From Robertmurraya dakarensis (GTDB lineage Bacteria; Bacillota; Bacilli; Bacillales; Cytobacillaceae), in contig NZ_LT707409.1 of NCBI RefSeq assembly GCF_900156875.1, forward strand, positions 904,113 to 968,112: a stretch of DNA of 64,000 bases, given 5' to 3'. Below, in pieces: positions 16,067-24,159 of this stretch. The translations under genes were made by a program, and so were the position numbers. Positions within the stretch are counted from its first letter, which is position 1. The number at the start of each line of letters is the position of its first letter. The notes under the pieces were generated by a model. It had not been told where the DNA came from and did not search any database. It was given only the letters and a program-made list of their open reading frames with translations.

Positions 16067-16846
16067 ATGAAAATACCAATTTTTCAAGTTGATGCATTTA
16101 CTAATGAACAATTTAAGGGAAACCCAGCGGCCGTATGTCCATTAAACGAATGGATGCAGGATGATTTAATGCAAAAGATTGCAGCTGAAAATAATTTATC
16201 GGAAACGGCCTTTTTTGTGGAAAAAGATGATCTATATGAGTTAAGATGGTTCACTCCAAAAGGGGAAGTAGATTTATGTGGACACGCAACATTAGCGTCT
16301 GCGTATGTCATATGCACTTATTTAGATGAAAAGGTAGAGAATATCAAGTTTCAAACTAAAAGTGGGCTTTTAGAAGTATCTAAGGAAGGCGGCCTTTTTA
16401 CGTTGAGTTTTCCTGCTAGAGCAGGTGAAAAATGTAATACACCAGAGGAACTTATTAAAGGGTTAGGTAAAGCCCCAAAAGAGGTTTATAAATCAAGAGA
16501 TTATTTAGCGGTATTTGAAACAGAACAAGATATTTTAGATCTTGAATTAAATATGGATGAATTGAAAAAATTAGATGGTTTCGGTGTGATTGTGACAGCT
16601 GTTGGAAAAGAAGTGGATTTTGTCTCAAGATTTTTTGCACCAAAGGCAGGAATAGATGAAGACCCCGTTACCGGTTCTGCTCATTGTACGTTAGTTCCGT
16701 ATTGGAAAAATCGATTAAATAAAGATGAATTTGTTGCCCTGCAATTATCAGAAAGAGGCGGAAAGCTTTATTGTACGGATTCAGGGGAAACTGTAAAAAT
16801 TGCTGGGGAGGCAGTATCTTATTTGGAAGGATGTATCTATATCTAG
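16067..16846 (+). CDS. PhzF-family isomerase
   Basis: 259-aa protein of the PhzF/diaminopimelate-epimerase fold, two similar halves. The family's catalytic glutamate is present in NLSETAFF (E46). DLCGHATLASAYV and DPVTGSAHCTLVPYW are the other conserved blocks. PhzF itself isomerises a phenazine precursor, but most bacillar members (such as YddE/YfhB types) lie outside any phenazine cluster, as here, and have no assigned substrate. A GGGAG ribosome binding site precedes the ATG. It stands alone about 100 bp after the Ecs-like pair. Confidence 0.87.
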   Translation: MKIPIFQVDAFTNEQFKGNPAAVCPLNEWMQDDLMQKIAAENNLSETAFFVEKDDLYELRWFTPKGEVDLCGHATLASAYVICTYLDEKVENIKFQTKSGLLEVSKEGGLFTLSFPARAGEKCNTPEELIKGLGKAPKEVYKSRDYLAVFETEQDILDLELNMDELKKLDGFGVIVTAVGKEVDFVSRFFAPKAGIDEDPVTGSAHCTLVPYWKNRLNKDEFVALQLSERGGKLYCTDSGETVKIAGEAVSYLEGCIYI

Positions 16847-16874
16847 AAAAGTTGTTCAACAAAAAATGGGGGAC

Positions 16875-16913
16875 AAGAGCTAATGATCTACATGGGTCGG
16901 CGGCTCTTTTTTT
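16875..16913 (+). terminator. Probable terminator of the PhzF gene
   Basis: AAGAGC / GCTCTT stem with a 22-nt loop and a run of Ts. The stem is short, so confidence is moderate. Confidence 0.4.
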
Positions 16914-17018
16914 ATTCGGTAACGGGGCATCACTTTTATTAAATGGAGAATGGAATAGAAGGGATCGAATTTCTAATACTATTTAATAGAAAGTATTATG
17001 ATTAAGAGAGGTGTTCTT

Positions 17019-17360
17019 TTGAGACTTCTTGTCATTGGCGCAATTATACTTGGTGCGAGTGTTTTTTCGTTATTACCCATTCTGTCTGCACATTATTTTC
17101 AACCAACATTAAAAGACAGCTTCAAGTTTAATCTATATTTTCTTCCTCTTTCTTTTATAGGGAATATTATACTTGCATGGGGATTCATCCAAGGCAGCAA
17201 AATCTTTGGAAATACGGTGATGTTAGGCGGTATTCAAACTGGGGTAAATGCCCTTCTTATAACCGTCTTATCAATCCTCGTTCTAAATCAAAAGATTTCA
17301 GTATATTCCATTCTCGGTATTTTGCTGATTGCTGTAGGTGCTACTCTTTTAAATAAATAA
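17019..17360 (+). CDS. Small four-helix membrane protein, EamA/SMR-like
   Basis: 113-aa protein with four hydrophobic segments (residues about 1-22, 36-56, 64-86, 92-110) ending ILGILLIAVGATLLNK, the style of the last helix of EamA/small multidrug resistance proteins. TTG 17019 is preferred because AAGAGAGGTG precedes it at normal spacing; ATG 16998 would add seven residues but has no ribosome binding site. Some SMR-like proteins act as exporters, but the conserved membrane glutamate of EmrE is not evident, so drug export is not claimed. Confidence 0.65.
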   Translation: MRLLVIGAIILGASVFSLLPILSAHYFQPTLKDSFKFNLYFLPLSFIGNIILAWGFIQGSKIFGNTVMLGGIQTGVNALLITVLSILVLNQKISVYSILGILLIAVGATLLNK

Positions 17361-17501
17361 AATGAAGCTTACAACAGCAGATATAGCATCTATTTGAACA
17401 GCAAAAACTTACATATACTGCAAAAATAAGACTTGAGTTTCTGATATATACGCAGAGAATAGAGATGCCATAACAGGAATTGTTGAGTTACTAGTTACAA
17501 T

Positions 17502-17529
17502 AAAAAAGCATCTGCTGTTCGGCAGATGC
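17502..17529 (-). terminator. Terminator of the 72-aa gene (minus strand)
   Basis: Perfect stem GCATCTGC / GCAGATGC with a 6-nt loop, followed on the minus strand by TTTTTT. It lies about 95 nt beyond the stop codon. Confidence 0.7.
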
Positions 17530-17622
17530 TATTCAAATAGGGGAATACAAAAGTATCTATCCTAGTTTGGAACTTTTTTATACAGATTTTCGTATTTCTT
17601 TAGAATAATAGAAATCACAACT

Positions 17623-17841
17623 TCAGTTTGATTTTCTCATTTCCTCATTCAACGCTGCTAGAAACTTATCAACTGTCTTTTGCCCAATCCCTTTATGATT
17701 CGATAAGTTCATCATGCTTTGTGTCAGCTTCATGATCGCCTCGTTATGACCAGATGCGCGACCGGCATGGAAACCCTCCCAGTAAGCTCTATTATCAAAT
17801 TCCAAATGCTTTGTTACTTTTTTAGATTCTTGTGTTTTCAT
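17623..17841 (-). CDS. Hypothetical protein, 72 aa
   Basis: Small, polar protein starting MKTQESKKVTKHLEFDN and containing AYWEGFHAGRASGHNEAI, then a predicted helical C-terminus (KTVDKFLAALNEEMRKSN). No transmembrane segment or known motif is seen. AGGAGA lies 7 nt before the ATG at 17841, favouring it over an upstream ATG. A dedicated terminator supports a real monocistronic gene. Function not recognised. Confidence 0.6.
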   Translation of the reverse strand: MKTQESKKVTKHLEFDNRAYWEGFHAGRASGHNEAIMKLTQSMMNLSNHKGIGQKTVDKFLAALNEEMRKSN

Positions 17842-18011
17842 AGTTGTTTCTCCTAATTGCATTAATAATCGTAGTTTATTTTATAGTAATACGTCCATCG
17901 TATCAAATAAATCGAAAGTGATCATCATTCAATCTCTAAATTAATTGACAATACCCAAATAATTCTATAACTCTGAAAGATTTTTATTACATATGTAAGC
18001 TAATGATCGAC

Positions 18012-18066
18012 TTGACAAAAAAATCTAATTAAGCTAAACTTCAAATCTTATTTAGTCTAATTAGAC
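18012..18066 (+). promoter_or_regulatory. Sigma-A promoter and palindromic operator of the SGNH esterase
   Basis: TTGACA, exactly 17 nt, TAAACT. TCTAATTA occurs inside the spacer (18024-18031) and again within the perfect 12-bp palindrome GTCTAATTAGAC (18055-18066), which would lie just after the transcription start. This is the expected place for a repressor to act. Confidence 0.55.
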
Positions 18067-18095
18067 CTTTGTAAACAAAGAAGGAAGGTTTTATT

Positions 18096-18944
18096 ATGAA
18101 ATCTATATTGTTACTCGGACAATCAAATATGGCAGGCAGAGGATTTATTGAGGATGTACCTCCAATTTATAATGAGTACATAAATATGCTGCGAAACGGT
18201 AGATGGCAAATGATGGCTGAACCACTTAATTTTGATCGTCATGTATCTGGTGTTGGGCCGGCAGTCTCCTTTGCTCAGGCTTGGACAGAGGATCATCCGG
18301 GAGAGTCCATTGGGGTCATACCATGTGCCGAGGGAGGGAGCTCCATTGATGAATGGGCAATTGATGGTCTATTAACAAGACATGCCATTTCTGAAGCAAA
18401 ATTTGCTATGGAAACAAGTGAAATAGTGGGAATTCTGTGGCATCAAGGGGAAAGCGACAGTTACGGAGAACGCTATAAGACGTACGAAGAAAAATTACTA
18501 TCATTAATTAGTCACTTTAGAAATGAATTGAATGCTCCGGATATCCCGATTATGATCGGTGAACTGGGACATTACCTTGGAGAGGCCGGATTTGGAAAAA
18601 GCGCGGTAGAATACAAACAAATAAACCAGATATTATCTAAAGTTGCTCATAACGAAAAAAATTGCTATTTTGTAACATCAAAAGGGTTAACTGCAAACCC
18701 TGATGGCATACATATTGATGCTTTCTCCCAAAGGAAATTTGGATTAAGATACTATGAAGCTTTTTCAAGACAAAAGCATGTTTTAGATATTTTAGACATA
18801 GAGCATGAATGGATTGAAAAGGTGGCAAAACGTGAACTAACTAAAAATGAACGTATATTTGTTCAAAGTACGAAGTTTGCATTAGGCCAGTTGAGTTTTG
18901 AGGAGTTTTCTATGAATATCTCCAATATTAATGAAAGTAAGTAG
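18096..18944 (+). CDS. SGNH-type esterase, sialate O-acetylesterase / CE6-like
   Basis: 282-aa SGNH hydrolase without signal peptide. Block I is LLLGQSNMAGRG (nucleophile Ser10), the glycine block is PCAEGGSSIDEW, and the asparagine-replacement block is LWHQGESDS, typical of carbohydrate esterase family 6 (sialate O-acetylesterase-like). The catalytic Asp-His pair lies in NPDGIHIDAFSQ. A GGAAGG ribosome binding site precedes the ATG. The C-terminal 50 residues are extra and helical. It probably removes acetyl groups from a sugar, and the sugar is unknown. The operator upstream suggests substrate-controlled expression, though no regulator is adjacent. Confidence 0.82.
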   Translation: MKSILLLGQSNMAGRGFIEDVPPIYNEYINMLRNGRWQMMAEPLNFDRHVSGVGPAVSFAQAWTEDHPGESIGVIPCAEGGSSIDEWAIDGLLTRHAISEAKFAMETSEIVGILWHQGESDSYGERYKTYEEKLLSLISHFRNELNAPDIPIMIGELGHYLGEAGFGKSAVEYKQINQILSKVAHNEKNCYFVTSKGLTANPDGIHIDAFSQRKFGLRYYEAFSRQKHVLDILDIEHEWIEKVAKRELTKNERIFVQSTKFALGQLSFEEFSMNISNINESK

Positions 18945-19136
18945 AATCTGTTAAACAATTGTGCACTTTTGTATGATATCACAACTTACTAATGAACTGA
19001 GATTATGTAAGTTGTATTCATTTTTCACAAACAAAAAGAGGCATGTTGCAAGGTAACGCTTTCTGCGCATCAAACATCATTTTTCAAAGGATAAACATGT
19101 ACGTAAAAAAATATGTGAATAAGCTATCTACCGCAG

Positions 19137-19175
19137 GGTGTCCCAAGAGTATTACGTCAAGGGGCACCATTTTTT
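19137..19175 (+). terminator. Terminator-like hairpin before the RibD-type reductase
   Basis: GGTGTCCC / GGGGCACC stem (one G-T pair), 16-nt loop, then ATTTTTT. It lies in the 361-bp gap after the esterase, where no gene was recognised. Confidence 0.55.
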
Positions 19176-19305
19176 GGATCTGATCATTTGTGGTAACCCT
19201 GTAATATGTTATATCTTTGATTTATTAATTAATGAATACAAAAGCAGCCAGGATTCTAAATTTGATGTAATAACACGATCTAAAAAGGAAAAGGGAGGAG
19301 AAATC

Positions 19306-19875
19306 ATGTCCAATAACATAAGACCAAGAAGAATCATTTTGGATTTAGCCGTAACGTTAGATGGTTTTATCGAAGGGAAGAATGGGGAAATTGATTGGTG
19401 CATTATGGATGCAGAGATGGGGTTTACTGATTTCTTACATCAAGTGGACACTATTTTATATGGTAGAAAAAGCTATGAACTATGGGGAGAATATATTCCA
19501 GGCAATGATGATTCAGACACTGACAAAGAATTGTGGGAACTCGTTCATTCCAAGAAAAAATACGTCTTTTCTAAAACAAAAAAAGGAACGGATGAAAAAG
19601 CAATTTTCATTAATGATGAAATACCTGAAGAAGTAAAAAAACTAAAAAATATGCCCGGTAAAGACATCTGGCTATATGGCGGAGCCAGCTTGATTACGAC
19701 TTTTATCAATCTTGGGCTGGTCGATGAAATTAGATTATCTGTTCACCCGGTTGTTTTAGGAGAAGGGAAACCGTTGTTCATAGATATAAAGGAGAGATTG
19801 AATCTAAAATTGGTGAATACACGGACATTCTCTTCTGGGGTCGTGCAATTAATCTATCATTTGAATGGGGAATAA
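19306..19875 (+). CDS. Dihydrofolate-reductase-fold protein (RibD C-terminal family)
   Basis: 189-aa protein of the RibD_C/DHFR-like fold found in YyaP/YwjB-type proteins. RRIILDLAVTLDGFIEGKNG is the N-terminal strand and loop, DTILYGRKSYELW the family's central segment, and DIWLYGGASLITTFINLGLV the nucleotide-binding region. GGGAGGAG precedes ATG 19306; a much longer reading from 19138 would begin in a terminator hairpin and is rejected. Bacillar homologues are not proven to work in riboflavin or folate synthesis, so only an NADPH-dependent reductase fold is claimed. Confidence 0.82.
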   Translation: MSNNIRPRRIILDLAVTLDGFIEGKNGEIDWCIMDAEMGFTDFLHQVDTILYGRKSYELWGEYIPGNDDSDTDKELWELVHSKKKYVFSKTKKGTDEKAIFINDEIPEEVKKLKNMPGKDIWLYGGASLITTFINLGLVDEIRLSVHPVVLGEGKPLFIDIKERLNLKLVNTRTFSSGVVQLIYHLNGE

Positions 19876-19877
19876 AT

Positions 19878-20117
19878 ATGGAGAATTCATTACTAATGCG
19901 AACTGAAGCATCTTATACCTTGAACTTTTTGATTTACCTGCAAAATATATATCTTAATCAGAATCGTTATGATGATTTTAAGTTTCCTTATCATTCATCT
20001 CAAATAGCTTTTAAGAAAGAGTTTGAGGTAGAATTTAGGAGTTTATGGAATAAATTTTCTCAAGAGATAGCGGAACATCATCGTAACGATATGAAACTAT
20101 TCCACTATGGCTTTTAA
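19878..20117 (+). pseudogene. Truncated hypothetical gene at a deletion junction
   Basis: 79 codons beginning MENSLLMRTEASYTLNFLIY with a start 2 nt after the preceding stop. Near its end (about 20095-20117) the DNA changes into the body of a nucleobase permease read in another frame, so the last residues are out-of-frame permease sequence. The N-terminal part (RYDDFKFPYHSSQIAFKKEF) looks like genuine protein but its family was not recognised. Most likely the 5' end of a gene whose remainder was deleted. Confidence 0.45.
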
Positions 20118-21088
20118 TTGTAGTATTTGGATCCATTGTTATCCCACTAAATTGGTTTGGTATTAAACAATTAGATAAACTACAAAAATGGTCATTACCT
20201 TTCTTCTTTATATTTTTAATTGTCATTATCATAGTGGCAGCCAATATACCGTCTCAATTTGATGGGCAATTCTGGACATATATGCCGGAGGGTGTAAAGA
20301 TTGGCGGAACAGCTTTACTAATATGTATCGGAATGCAGCACGGGATCATGGGGCTAACCGCTTTAATTGCGTCAGATTATGCGCGTTTCCTTAAACCAAA
20401 AGATATTAAAATTGGATCTATTATGATCGGGTTTATTCCGCAAATTTTCTGTTTTGGTGTCATGGGTTTACTTGGAATATGGTTTGGTGTCCGGTTAGGT
20501 GAATCTAATCCGGGGATTTATATTGTCACAATCCTTGGACTAGGCGGAGTCCTTTTTACGATGTTAACCCAACTTCGCATTAATGTTACAAATATTTACA
20601 GTGCATCCCTATCATTGTCCAATTTTTTTGAGAATGTGTTTCATTTCAAACCCGATCGCCGATTTTGGGTTGTGGTCTCGGGCGTCGTGTCGATCGTGCT
20701 AATGCTTGGCGGAATATTAGATTATTTAGGCAGTGCGATGACATTCCAAGGGGTTCTTTTAATGGCATGGGCTGCTATATTAGTGACAGATGCATTAGTC
20801 GTGAAGAAGCTGCTTCAGATTGGACCGAAAGAGTATGAAGCAAAACAAGAGAAATTATATAAATGGAACCCGGTTGGGGTTGTACCATTAATTATCTCAA
20901 GTGTTCTTGGAACGATTGCTGCATTAGGGTATATGGGGACGTTTCTGCAAAATACAGCCACTTTCTTTGCAGCCGTGTTAGCTTCCATCCTTACCATTGC
21001 AGTAGCCGTTTTTACAAAAGGGAAATACTACAGTAAAGTAAATTATGAGGAAATATGGGAACAAGAAAAAACGAGAAGAACCAGTTAA
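20096..21088 (+). pseudogene. 5'-truncated NCS1 nucleobase permease (CodB-like)
   Basis: Continuous reading PLWLLIVVFGSIVIPLNWFG ... GMQHGIMGLTALIASDYARF ... KWNPVGVVPLIISSVLG shows the C-terminal ~330 residues of a cytosine/purine-type cation symporter, with roughly eight helices. The family has about 12 helices and 450-500 residues, so the first third is missing. A stop occurs in frame at 20084, and the in-frame ATG/GTG candidates start inside a helix. The 3' end is intact and followed by a strong terminator, so the loss came from one deletion that joined it to an unrelated gene. Confidence 0.75.
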
Positions 21089-21138
21089 TTAACGCAAGAA
21101 TGGTAACTGAAGTAGTTAATTAAAGCTCCCGCGATGAA

Positions 21139-21176
21139 AATAGGGTGAGAAGTGAATTCTCGCCCTATTTTTTATT
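21139..21176 (+). terminator. Terminator of the truncated permease
   Basis: Stem AATAGGGTGAGAA / TTCTCGCCCTATT (one G-T pair at most), 5-nt loop and a TTTTTATTTT tail. Confidence 0.85.
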
Positions 21177-21276
21177 TTGAGAGTTAAGATAATGCTGTTG
21201 ATAAAAAATTATCCTATGGATAAAATTGTTATATTATCTTGCTTGAAACTTTCACAAGGATAGGGGGTCTATAATA

Positions 21277-21483
21277 ATGAAGAAAACGGTTACTTTTTCA
21301 TTCAGGAGCACAAATTTTGAAGCGACAGAGGCGACGGAGACATTCACTTTTGAAAAATTAGGTATTGACGTGGATATGGATGAACAATCAATAAAAGAAG
21401 AGATCGACAGGATTTTTCAGGCATGGGTTTGGGATAAACTTAATATTTCATATAGTATTGTTATAGATGAGGATAAGAGTTAG
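21277..21483 (+). CDS. Hypothetical protein, 68 aa
   Basis: Soluble acidic protein (EATEATETFTFEKLGIDVDM; then EEIDRIFQAWVWDKLNISYS) with predicted strand-strand-helix-strand order. AGGGGG precedes the ATG. A hairpin AAACCCTC / GAGGGTTT follows at 21493-21520. Short acidic proteins of this pattern are common in bacilli and phages. The family was not recognised. Confidence 0.6.
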   Translation: MKKTVTFSFRSTNFEATEATETFTFEKLGIDVDMDEQSIKEEIDRIFQAWVWDKLNISYSIVIDEDKS

Positions 21484-21492
21484 TTAGAAGTT

Positions 21493-21520
21493 AAACCCTC
21501 TAGCTTCTTGCAGAGGGTTT
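21493..21520 (+). terminator. Hairpin after the 68-aa gene
   Basis: Perfect 8-bp stem AAACCCTC / GAGGGTTT with a 12-nt loop. The T tract is only the three Ts of the arm, so it is a weak terminator candidate. Confidence 0.4.
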
Positions 21521-21546
21521 CAATGTTATGTGTTAACCGTAAAAGG

Positions 21547-21942
21547 TTATATCATCTTCGCATAAATGACCATCGTTGCTGGGATCGTAATGACCATGAT
21601 ACAAAAAAGCACGATTAGTACCTGGGTTGCGTCTAGCGTTATGAATCCAAAAGAACCTGTTGCTAGAAATAAAAAAAGTATGGAGATGAAAAGAACAAAG
21701 TAGTTAATGATCATTGATTTACCCAGTATTTCTTTGGCCCGTTCATCTTTAGGGAAGATGTGAGGAGATAAATAGGCCAGTAGTAGCTGATTGATTCCTA
21801 GCGCAAGTAACATAATAGCATCAGGAAATTCACCATTTATGATATCTTCATAGTTTAGATAGACACCCAATATAGTTAAAAGTACGCCTAAAAACAAATA
21901 GATAATTCGATTTTCTTTTGCCTTTCTAAATCCGGCCAACAT
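21547..21942 (-). CDS. Four-helix membrane protein paired with an XRE regulator
   Basis: 131 aa with four hydrophobic segments (about 12-30, 38-57, 75-95, 105-128). Its ATG overlaps the stop codon of the upstream XRE regulator (TAATG), so the pair is translationally coupled. Two-gene operons of a YozG-like HTH protein and a small membrane protein are common in bacilli. The role of the membrane partner is unknown; one idea is that it senses the membrane for the regulator. Confidence 0.7.
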   Translation of the reverse strand: MLAGFRKAKENRIIYLFLGVLLTILGVYLNYEDIINGEFPDAIMLLALGINQLLLAYLSPHIFPKDERAKEILGKSMIINYFVLFISILFLFLATGSFGFITLDATQVLIVLFCIMVITIPATMVIYAKMI

Positions 21943-22139
21943 TAGTCCTCCTCATAAATAAAAATATCTTCAATTTGGCACTTGAAAACGCGTGAAAGCT
22001 TAAACGCTAACATAATAGATGGATTGTATCGTCCTTTTTCTAAAGAAATAATGGTTTGCCTTGATACTTCTAACCTCTCTGCCAGCTCATCTTGAGTAAG
22101 ATTATGCTTTGCACGCATATCTTTAATATTATTTTTCAT
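21942..22139 (-). CDS. XRE-family helix-turn-helix regulator (YozG-like)
   Basis: 65-aa single-domain DNA-binding protein: MRAKHNLTQDELAERLEVSR carries the first helices and QTIISLEKGRYNPSIMLAFK the recognition helix and Cro/CI-type fold, ending with a short acidic tail. It probably represses its own operon, since ACTTAAC repeats lie just downstream of its promoter. Coupled to the membrane protein that follows. Confidence 0.85.
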   Translation of the reverse strand: MKNNIKDMRAKHNLTQDELAERLEVSRQTIISLEKGRYNPSIMLAFKLSRVFKCQIEDIFIYEED

Positions 22140-22153
22140 AACATCACCACTTA

Positions 22154-22209
22154 ATGTTAAGTATGCTTTACGTTAAGTTCACTTTACATGGGTTTTTTTA
22201 GAAAGTCAA
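22154..22209 (-). promoter_or_regulatory. Promoter and putative operator of the XRE operon
   Basis: On the minus strand TTGACT (22204-22209), a 17-nt spacer and TAAAGT (22181-22186). Two direct copies of ACTTAAC (plus-strand GTTAAGT at 22156-22162 and 22172-22178) cover the region right after the -10 box, where an autorepressor would bind. Confidence 0.5.
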
Positions 22210-22324
22210 GCTAGCATTACATTGTTGTTGTTGAATAAGCAATTTCCTAAATAGATATAAAATTTGAAACCTTATGTTTTAAAAATCGTAATATATAGTA
22301 GTTAATCCTCTGCGGGGTGAGAAT

Positions 22325-22408
22325 ATGGAACCTTCTATAATGGCAGCGGTAATCGTAATTTTTTTAGGGATATTTGGTGGCAGTCATTGTAACAAAGAAC
22401 AAAAATAA
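22325..22408 (+). CDS. Possible 27-aa membrane microprotein
   Basis: A GGGGTGAG ribosome binding site 3 nt before ATG and one hydrophobic helix (MAAVIVIFLGIFGG) followed by a short polar tail HCNKEQK. Length and style fit small bacillar membrane peptides. It is supported only by the ribosome binding site and the hydrophobic pattern. Confidence 0.35.
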   Translation: MEPSIMAAVIVIFLGIFGGSHCNKEQK

Positions 22409-22485
22409 GGTTGTGGGCTATTTAATAGCTATTTAATGGTTTTTACAGTTTAAGTATTTGCGGCATTAAATGGGGAGGTGGAGTT

Positions 22486-22698
22486 GTGAGTAGATCCTTT
22501 TGGGTTCCATTAACGGCATCATTTGGAACCATGATACTACTGTATTTCATCGGCTTTATTGCAGATATAGATATTTTTACTTTTAAAATTTCTCCATCAT
22601 ATTCTGAGATTTCTTTCTTACCAATCATAGTTGGCTTTTTGATTGGATTCATTTGTGAACGAATTATAAAGAACAAAACTCAAAACCACGAAAATTAA
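22486..22698 (+). CDS. Small membrane protein, 70 aa
   Basis: GTG start 6 nt after a strong GGGAGGTGG ribosome binding site. Two hydrophobic helices (residues about 6-26 and 42-60) and a basic, polar tail ERIIKNKTQNHEN. A terminator follows at 22788. No family recognised. Confidence 0.6.
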   Translation: MSRSFWVPLTASFGTMILLYFIGFIADIDIFTFKISPSYSEISFLPIIVGFLIGFICERIIKNKTQNHEN

Positions 22699-22787
22699 CT
22701 TTACTCTTTTCACTAAGGGGCGTTGCAGGGTTTTCTGTGAGCATTTATTCATTCTGTAGATCTAAATGCAATAGAAGGCAAACACGT

Positions 22788-22815
22788 ACATTCCTTTAAC
22801 GAGGGATGTTTTTTT
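22788..22815 (+). terminator. Terminator of the 70-aa membrane protein
   Basis: ACATTCCT / AGGGATGT stem with a G-T pair, 6-nt loop, and seven Ts. Confidence 0.7.
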
Positions 22816-22880
22816 ATTTGAAGTAAGTTCGTCTACTTTGTTCATCCTAAAAAAGATAACCGGTAAATTTCCTTTATAAC

Positions 22881-22909
22881 TTGTAATACGAGGTACATCG
22901 TATTACAAT
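22881..22909 (+). promoter_or_regulatory. PadR promoter embedded in a perfect palindrome
   Basis: TTGTAATACGA (22881-22891) and TCGTATTACAA (22898-22908) form a perfect 11-bp inverted repeat with a 6-bp centre. The promoter boxes sit in its two arms: TTGTAA, 17 nt, TACAAT. A dimer bound here would cover both boxes. The next gene is a PadR regulator, so autoregulation is likely. Confidence 0.7.
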
Positions 22910-22940
22910 GTTGGTAATAACTTGGAGAGAGGTGATAAGG

Positions 22941-23264
22941 ATGGATAAAGAGATGTTAAAGGGTAGTGTCGATCTTTTATTGTTATCACTAATTAATCAA
23001 AGAGACCTTTATGGCTATGAGATTACTAAAATGTTAAAGCAGATGAGTGAGGACACTTATGAGATGAGTGAAGGAACTTTGTATCCTGCCTTGAAGCGAC
23101 TGGAACGTAAAGGCTGGATTGAATCTTATTGGTCTGAAAGTGCAGCTGGCAGAAGAAAATATTATAGAATCACAGATATTGGAATGAAAGAACTAGAGAA
23201 AAAACAACAGGATTGGAAACTGATTGAAACACTCGTTCGAAGAAGCTCGGAGGGGTTACAATGA
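22941..23264 (+). CDS. PadR-family transcriptional regulator
   Basis: 107-aa winged-helix regulator of the short PadR subfamily 2. LLLLSLINQRDLYGYEITKM, then SEGTLYPALKRLERKGWIES (recognition helix and turn) and GRRKYYRITDIG (wing) are the family hallmarks. ATG 22941 has GAGAGGTGAT at proper spacing; an upstream start lies in the operator. It overlaps the next gene by ATGA coupling. Such regulators usually sense membrane-active drugs or stress and repress the operon they head. Confidence 0.9.
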   Translation: MDKEMLKGSVDLLLLSLINQRDLYGYEITKMLKQMSEDTYEMSEGTLYPALKRLERKGWIESYWSESAAGRRKYYRITDIGMKELEKKQQDWKLIETLVRRSSEGLQ

Positions 23265-24124
23265 GGTCCAAACTAGAAAAGTATGTAGAAAATATTGTTC
23301 GACATACTGAAAGTTCAAGACAAGAGAAGGAAGACCTGTATGAAGAACTACTGATTCATCTGCAGATATCAAGAGATCATTTAATGGAGGAGGAAGGGCT
23401 ATCACTTGAGCAGGCGGAGGAGAAGGCGATGCAGCTTTTTGGTCAGGAAGGGGAAATCGGAAGTCACATCCAGCAAGCCCTTTTTCCTTATCGAAAGGAA
23501 CTAATGCTGGCATTAGCCATTTCCTCAATACTAGCAAGTATTAGCATTTACCTTCTTCATGTGTTTGTGGCGGGAGAACCTTATATTGGCTGGCTCTGTA
23601 TTTCTATGCTATTGAGTTCAATGATTCTGTTTCTCCCATTAAACCAATCTATTCATCTCAATCGGAAGCTTTGGCTAAACAGTTTACTAATTCTACATAC
23701 TCTCAGCCTTCTATATGGTTGGTTACTTATTAGCCAATTAAATCATTCAACTACTGTCGGGTTAACTATTTGGGAGTGGTTAAATATTGCTTTAACAATT
23801 GGACTTGTGTATCGAACGACACTTTATGATTACAGCTCGAATGAGAAACATATCAAGTTTCTTCATGGAATCAATATAACGAGTGGAATCATGATAAGTT
23901 TTGCTTCCCTTTTTATCATTGTAGGCGGACTTATTATGATTGGGGAACTTCATCCGATGATGCTCGTCTTTGCCAGTCCAATCGCCATCTGGATTGGTTT
24001 ATATATGGCATCTATTAAATTAGCAAAGAAAAATATGAAAAGTGCTTTATTCATCGGAGTTATCCCATTATTGTTATGCGTTTTAATCTTATTGTGGATA
24101 TACTTCCCTGTTCTTTTCGATTAA
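23261..24124 (+). CDS. HAAS-domain (DUF1700-like) multi-pass membrane protein
   Basis: 287 aa. The cytosolic N-terminal ~85 residues (KLEKYVENIVRHTESSRQEK ... EEGLSLEQAEEKAMQLFG) are the permease-prefix/HAAS helical domain that regularly follows PadR genes. Seven or eight hydrophobic helices follow. In this family the N-terminal domain is thought to pass signals between the PadR protein and membrane events, but this remains unproven. Start codon overlaps the PadR stop by 4 nt. Confidence 0.78.
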   Translation: MRSKLEKYVENIVRHTESSRQEKEDLYEELLIHLQISRDHLMEEEGLSLEQAEEKAMQLFGQEGEIGSHIQQALFPYRKELMLALAISSILASISIYLLHVFVAGEPYIGWLCISMLLSSMILFLPLNQSIHLNRKLWLNSLLILHTLSLLYGWLLISQLNHSTTVGLTIWEWLNIALTIGLVYRTTLYDYSSNEKHIKFLHGINITSGIMISFASLFIIVGGLIMIGELHPMMLVFASPIAIWIGLYMASIKLAKKNMKSALFIGVIPLLLCVLILLWIYFPVLFD

Positions 24125-24159
24125 TCATTCATAATAAGGGAGAAAGGAGTTGTTGATAC

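Noticed and set aside
19138-19305. N-terminal extension of the RibD-type reductase
   Set aside because: Starts within a terminator hairpin, while a strong GGGAGGAG precedes the ATG at 19306.
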